DNA of 64,000 bases from Dipylidium caninum. Its lineage: Eukaryota; Platyhelminthes; Cestoda; Cyclophyllidea; Dipylidiidae. The translations under genes were made by a program, and so were the position numbers. Below the pieces are notes generated by a model. It did no database searches. It saw only the letters and a program-made list of their open reading frames with translations, and was not told where the DNA came from. Position 1 is the stretch's first letter. Each line of letters begins with the position of its first letter. The stretch spans positions 62,001-126,000 of the forward strand of contig QEYB01001327.1 of the NCBI GenBank assembly GCA_017562135.1, written 5' to 3'. This document shows positions 59,410-64,000 of this stretch, one piece after another.

Positions 59410-61375
59410 CTAGTTGGACTCACTGGTGTAGTAATTTTCTGCAATGGTGAAAGGAAACCGACAAATTAAATTAAAGGATTGGTGAAAATGAGACTGAAAA
59501 GTGTGTTCGCATGAAGTGCCACCAAAAAGGCAAGTTGGAAGAAGTGGACCCCGACGATTTGACTCGGAACTAATGCATTCCGTTGCCAGGAGAGTGGATA
59601 GACTTACCCCAATCTATCACGTAAGTAGCCCAGTACAATGTCCAATTGTACATGGTCAAACAACAGAGGTACTCAACAGGATCATCCCACTCCAATTCTA
59701 TTGTGACATTCACAAATTTGTCGTCCGTTCTGTTTCCTGCAAGGAGAGCAGTCAGAAGGAAATTTGACTAGTAATTGAGATAGCAATGCTCAAACGTCAT
59801 AATATCACAAATGTGTGCTGCTCGCTTACTGAGACCGACTATTTGCGGAAAATTGTCCGTATCAATTTTCACGGTGCCATTACTGCTCTTGTAAGGAGAA
59901 AGTGGAAATCTTCCCAGCAGCATAGCAAACTGGACAAACAGAAATTCCTCAGGCTAGTTAACGTGTCATAAGGCAATAAAATTAAAAATACAAATGAAGT
60001 GAGGAGTCAGTCACGAAAAAATGTGGATCGAAATTTCCCCACCAGTATGAGAATCTATGCAAACCCAAATCAACTATAATGCTTAAGGTTCAGAAGAAAA
60101 AGATACGCAAATATGAATAAATTATAAAATCAGTCGGAGTACATCCTCATAAGTAATACAGACTACATGGCAGACTTACACCTTCCGCCGCCTTGATAAA
60201 CCTGCATGTGATTGACACAGTTTCATTCTTCTTCGCGGCAATGTAGAAGGAATCATTCGGATCCACGAAGAGGCCTTGGAAGCCGAGGGAGAAATATTGT
60301 TAGTCATAGTGAAAATACAGTGAATTGAAATGATGAAGTTACAGTCATGGCAACTGACCAACATCCGGGACACCCCACACTCCATTAGGAAATACAGCAA
60401 CGGAAATTGGAAATAGTGAAAGTTTGCTCGGCATGAATACAATCCACGACATGTCATGACGGATAAGACCAGACATCTGCACCTCTGCGTGAGATTCATT
60501 GACTGAGGAAACAACAAAGAAAAGAAGGACATTATCCTTTCCGCTGGTGCAGCGTGAGTGTGGCGCGTAGGCGAGGAAAGGACTGAAGCGTACCCTGAGT
60601 GTAGGAACAATTGAAATATGCGGTGGAGCAATTGCTGCCTCTTATTTCGTGAAGGACTGACATATCGGAGAATTTATAGACCCCAACAGACTAGAGGAAT
60701 AACCAAATTAGCATGTCAGTGGTGAAAGCTAAGATCACTTCAAAGAAAAGAATCCAACTTACGTCGTATGTGCCCGGCAGTGAGAAATGCAGGAAGAACG
60801 AGCTGTTGACGGGACCGCTCACGATTCTGCTTTCATTTCGAACAATTGCACGTCCTGCCAATGGGTCATCTGAAAAGAGGACGTTGCAAATGCATCATTA
60901 CTTCGACTCTCTACTACAAGGCATTCCACTATCGGCCTACCCCCAACTTCACCCTCACCCTCACCCTCATGCCTCCTCTTCTTCTTTCTCTCACATCCTC
61001 TCCTACTGTACCCTATTCAATCCAGCCGTGTCTCACCACAATCCTCGGAGGGAAATTCTCCCAGTTCTACCAATATCCACCAGTCTCCTCTTGCACTCTT
61101 CCCATCTACTGCGTGAGGAATGTACGTCCGCTTGTTTGACTTACATTCGCCCACGCATTGCCATCAGCCCAACGCACGACCACGAGGCTTAGAGGTGTGG
61201 CATTTGAGAACAATGGTGCTGGGGAAAGAATGTTAAGTAGAAGGGTTGGGTATTGTGTCAAGGAGACGGGAGGCAACTTACTTCCGTGCACGCCCACGGT
61301 CCCGAAAATGAGAAGTGTCGCTCCTCCCATGAAGGTGATAAATTTGAATAAAGGCAACGGCGTATCAACCAGCAT
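59410..61375 (-). CDS. Family A gene, best preserved copy
   Basis: Minus-strand exons: 61,375-61,282 (94 nt), exon 2 region 61,218-61,145, 60,869-60,763 (107), 60,690-60,594 (97), 60,502-60,359 (144), 60,274-60,180 (95), 59,929-59,830 (100), 59,736-59,608 (129) and 59,438-59,410. Every exon has AG/GT borders and exons 3-9 join without a stop. The N-terminus is FITFMGGATLLIFGTVGVHG, a signal peptide or anchor. Later motifs are NESRIVSGPVNSSFFLHFSL, CSTAYFNCSYTQ, EVQMSGLIRHDMSWIVF, NETVSITCRF, DDKFVNVTIEL and VEYLCCL, ending YYTSESN-stop. About ten sequons and four or five recurrent cysteines point to a glycosylated extracellular protein. Exon 2 in its 74-nt form is open but leaves exon 3 out of phase, so a small exon or other border is missing from the model. 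AATAAA (minus) is at 59,343-59,338. Confidence 0.72.
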
Positions 61376-62030
61376 TCTTTGTGCAGTTGAGGTCTCCCTC
61401 CGTGCGCATTACATTTATCCTCCCTCAAGTAGGTCAACATGCGACTTCGCATTGGTTTCCAACGCCGGCAAGTGCTCCGACTCGCGCCCTTGTCTTGGGG
61501 TCCACACAGGCTCATACGATGTCATCACGCAAATTTAACCACTCACCGATTACTTTTGCTTTCTGCTTGGCTTCACTGAGGCAAAAGACATTTTAGAATT
61601 TCCCATCAACTCGTGCTGTCCAACGCGCTTCAATTCCACAAACGATGAGATGTACACCGTCCTAACCCCCAAATATTTATTAGTAGATCAGTTGCAGCAG
61701 ATAGTAAGAGCTCGCCTCCACGCTCATATCTTCAGATTTAGGAGTGTACAGCTCGTAGGACAGTCGCACTTTGAGGACGAGTGTACGAAATGGCAAGAAC
61801 GACACATTTTGTCAACGCATCTGTATCTCGTGGATCGCTCACGACAGGCATCTTGTGTCTCCAATTGTCATGTTCCACGTAAGGCTGCAAGTGTTCGGGT
61901 CACCAAAATTCAAGTAGGTGTCCTGCCAAATCAAGCTGGTATTCCTGTCAGTAACTCCGTTGCATGCCCGGTGGCCTCAAGCAGACACTGCCAATTTGAT
62001 GAGCAGATGGTGCGATGATGAGCTACTAAG
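61376..62030 (-). promoter_or_regulatory. Upstream element of the 61,375 gene
   Basis: Reverse-strand relative of 15,750-16,371 and 25,410-26,029: shared leader (CGCAAATTTAACCACTCACC near 61,530), the CTAATAAATAT variant at the TATA position (about 61,673-61,685), and the GATCCACGAGATACAGATGC-like distal part. The distal half is closer to the 25.5 kb version. Confidence 0.45.
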
Positions 62031-64000
62031 TGATAGGAGGGGAGACTGCTAAGGAAGATGTTGATGTAGTGCGAGGAAACGAATTGTGTGAGTTGATGGG
62101 GTGACAGAACTCTCTTTGAAGTGGGAGGGTCTAACAGACAAATATCTACCCAAAGAACAACGTAAATGTCGGAAAGCATTTCACGAGCGAATACTCAGTA
62201 CACATCCTTCATTGCACAGATCGCAACTACTTGGTAAATCACTTTTACACATTTACATGTGCATAGTCAAAATGACCTGCTCTTGCGGCACCAAGGCAGT
62301 AATGACGGTCTTTTTGTCGGGTTGACCGATAGAACTTCTCGTGCTTGGCCTTTTGACACCGTCTGGTGGATAAACAATTCCATTTGCCATTGCACAACAA
62401 CAACACACTCAGAGGCCGCATTTACGGGTACCCACTGCCACCGTAGGTAACTAGAATGGCGTGGCAATGGTCATGTGTGAAGAAGAGAGCAACCGTCGTC
62501 GGTAGCAACGAAAGTGAGATGCCATCGAACGTCGCCTTCATTGTCATAAAATCTCAAATCATAGCTATGTCCACAATGTCCCATTCGCTCATATAAATTT
62601 CTCTTCCACGTTCCCTGAAAATGACGCTCTGCAATGAAGCTTGTCAGTGTATTGCAATGAGAAAGCAAAAAACAGAAAGTGGCACATGTAGAACAAACGA
62701 ATTCGTGCTACATCATCGACTCCCATAATACTTCCGTTTGCACTACATCATCACCTTACTTGTCAACTTCCCATCAAATCGCCAATGCTCTTCGCATTAC
62801 TACGTTCACTCGGAATGTTTCAATGACATGCAGCTTTTGCGCGCATTTACTAATTTTATTGATGTCTACCACAGTTCACGGGCTTGCAGGAGAATCAAAC
62901 GTCACTCGTCAGCCTGTCACACTGTTTCTACGAGGCAGACAGATTGTGACTCCGTCGCCTTGCGGCATTCACTCCTCTTCGCATCCACTACAGCTATTCC
63001 TGGCGTGCGAAGGAGGAGGCGAAAGAGAAGATTAGACAAAAGGAAGGAAGCAGGCAAGACATTGTCGAAGGGGGCGCCCTGCGTTCATCAACTAGCTTAG
63101 ATTTTTGGAATAACATGACCACTTCGGCCATTCTGTGAAACAAACATTCAACCAAATCCGAATGCTTAGATGCGTGCTGCGTGTGCTGCGTGAGAAGTAG
63201 TCTTGTGTAGTTAAAGACGAGGAAGGCTAGCTGGACGCGAAATTGAAAAGGTGGATGCGGACGCCGTTGCCGCTGCAACGATGAGTTCGTGTAATCGCAT
63301 GCATCGCGGCGTCTCCATCGAAGATGCCCCGAGTGGAAACTGAGAAATGAGAATTACCTTCTTGTCCTCCTCCATTCCTGCCCATTCTCGCGTTCATTTA
63401 CACACTTCAGCAGGCCACCAGTAAAGGGAACACCTACTTGAGCATTCCACAATGCGTGTGTGAGAGCCTACTTCACGTCTTAAAGTAGGGCTCATTTTAT
63501 CTCCTCCAATAAATAATAATTTAGCTCAACTTTGCCGAAAAATCAGTCATTCATTCACTTAGTCACCCATTTGTCGATTTGGTTATTTAATCTCACTTCT
63601 ACTGAGTGGATGCTCAAACGCAAAATGGCATTAATAAGCGAGTATAGAGTCTCGACCTCCCACAGGTACCAAGCCGTCACTAAGTCCTTTCATTGTCCAT
63701 CGTGCACTGTCCGCCGTCTGTTCGTCGGTTGAACTTACTGGAACAAGGTGAGTTTAGCCTTGAGGGGTTAGTTTCACTCAGAAGCCTGTGCCGAGATGCC
63801 GTCTTCTACAATGAAGGAAGAAAAGATTAACGTGAATGGCTGGTAATGTAAGTTCGTCTTTATTTCTCTCTGTGGGGGAATGCTTGACTTCGGGTGACGT
63901 ACACCGAAGGTAGAATAGAAGAATAATTGGATTTATCATTTCCTCCTATCACCAAGTGTCACCGTGAGAGCTTTGTATTTTGGGGAATCTAAAGTGCTCC
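62030..64000 (+). repeat. Long duplicated intergenic block, copy 3 (cut by window end)
   Basis: Follows the order of 51,300-52,600: the GCATAGTCAAAATGACCTGC stretch (62,262), TACAGCTATTCC (62,989), CACTTCAGCAGGCCACC (63,403) and the left part of R1 (63,660 onward). No exon was supported. The block continues beyond the window. Confidence 0.6.

Larger units (their letters stand above)
57900..61640 (+). repeat. Third copy of the palindrome arm
   Basis: Collinear with 11,990-15,745. Near-identity is abrupt at about 57,905. A stretch corresponding to about 12,870-13,050 is missing at 58,780-58,810. It carries family M (58,132-58,780) and the best preserved family A gene. Confidence 0.8.

Overview
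The window looks like nuclear DNA of a multicellular animal, most likely a flatworm and perhaps a tapeworm. Coding stretches are short exons (about 50-170 bp) bounded by GT...AG, separated by introns of roughly 60-280 bp. There are no operons or ribosome-binding sites. At about 29,031-29,160 there is a degenerate 5' end of an 18S rRNA gene whose variable positions read like a platyhelminth. Nothing in the window looks bacterial or viral, and no reverse transcriptase, transposase, tRNA gene or CRISPR array was recognised.

The dominant content is a multicopy gene family that I do not recognise, called family A here. A copy has eight or nine exons. Exons 3-8 are normally 107, 97, 144, 95, 100 and 129 nt, with the same splice phases in every copy. 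The product is a roughly 290-residue, probably secreted protein with a hydrophobic N-terminus, four or five recurring cysteines and about ten N-glycosylation sequons. Copies lie at 393-1,559 (+, 5' end outside the window), 4,870-6,455 (-, deleted relic), 13,662-15,497 (-, broken), 16,372-18,380 (+, broken), 26,030-27,908 (+, nearly intact), 40,694-42,841 (-, one nonsense codon), 46,556-47,320 (-, relic), 48,650-48,800 (-, relic), 48,985-50,809 (-, nearly intact) and 59,410-61,375 (-, best preserved).

The copies travel with long flanks. The copies at 13.7-15.5 and 16.4-18.4 kb stand head to head inside an imperfect palindrome (arms about 11.2-15.75 and 16.1-20.8 kb). A third arm lies at 57.9-61.6 kb. 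Each arm also carries a second unrecognised candidate gene (family M) downstream of the family A copy. The stretches between genes (2.3-10.1, 21-25.4, 30.8-33.2, 34-38.4, 51.2-57.6 and 62-64 kb) are diverged copies of one long block. That block contains a dispersed repeat and the decayed exons of a third candidate family (family N), which encodes a cysteine-rich protein with a hydrophobic segment. A conserved element with a TATA box lies upstream of several family A copies.

At 28.02-29.16 kb the normal 3' flank of one family A gene is replaced by rDNA: a T/G-rich spacer followed by the 18S start. The 38.6-41.1 and 43-48.4 kb regions hold mostly unrecognised sequence with a few weak exon candidates. 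Overall the window reads as a birth-and-death array of small secreted or surface proteins. Their function, and the exact boundaries of exon 2, cannot be settled from sequence alone.
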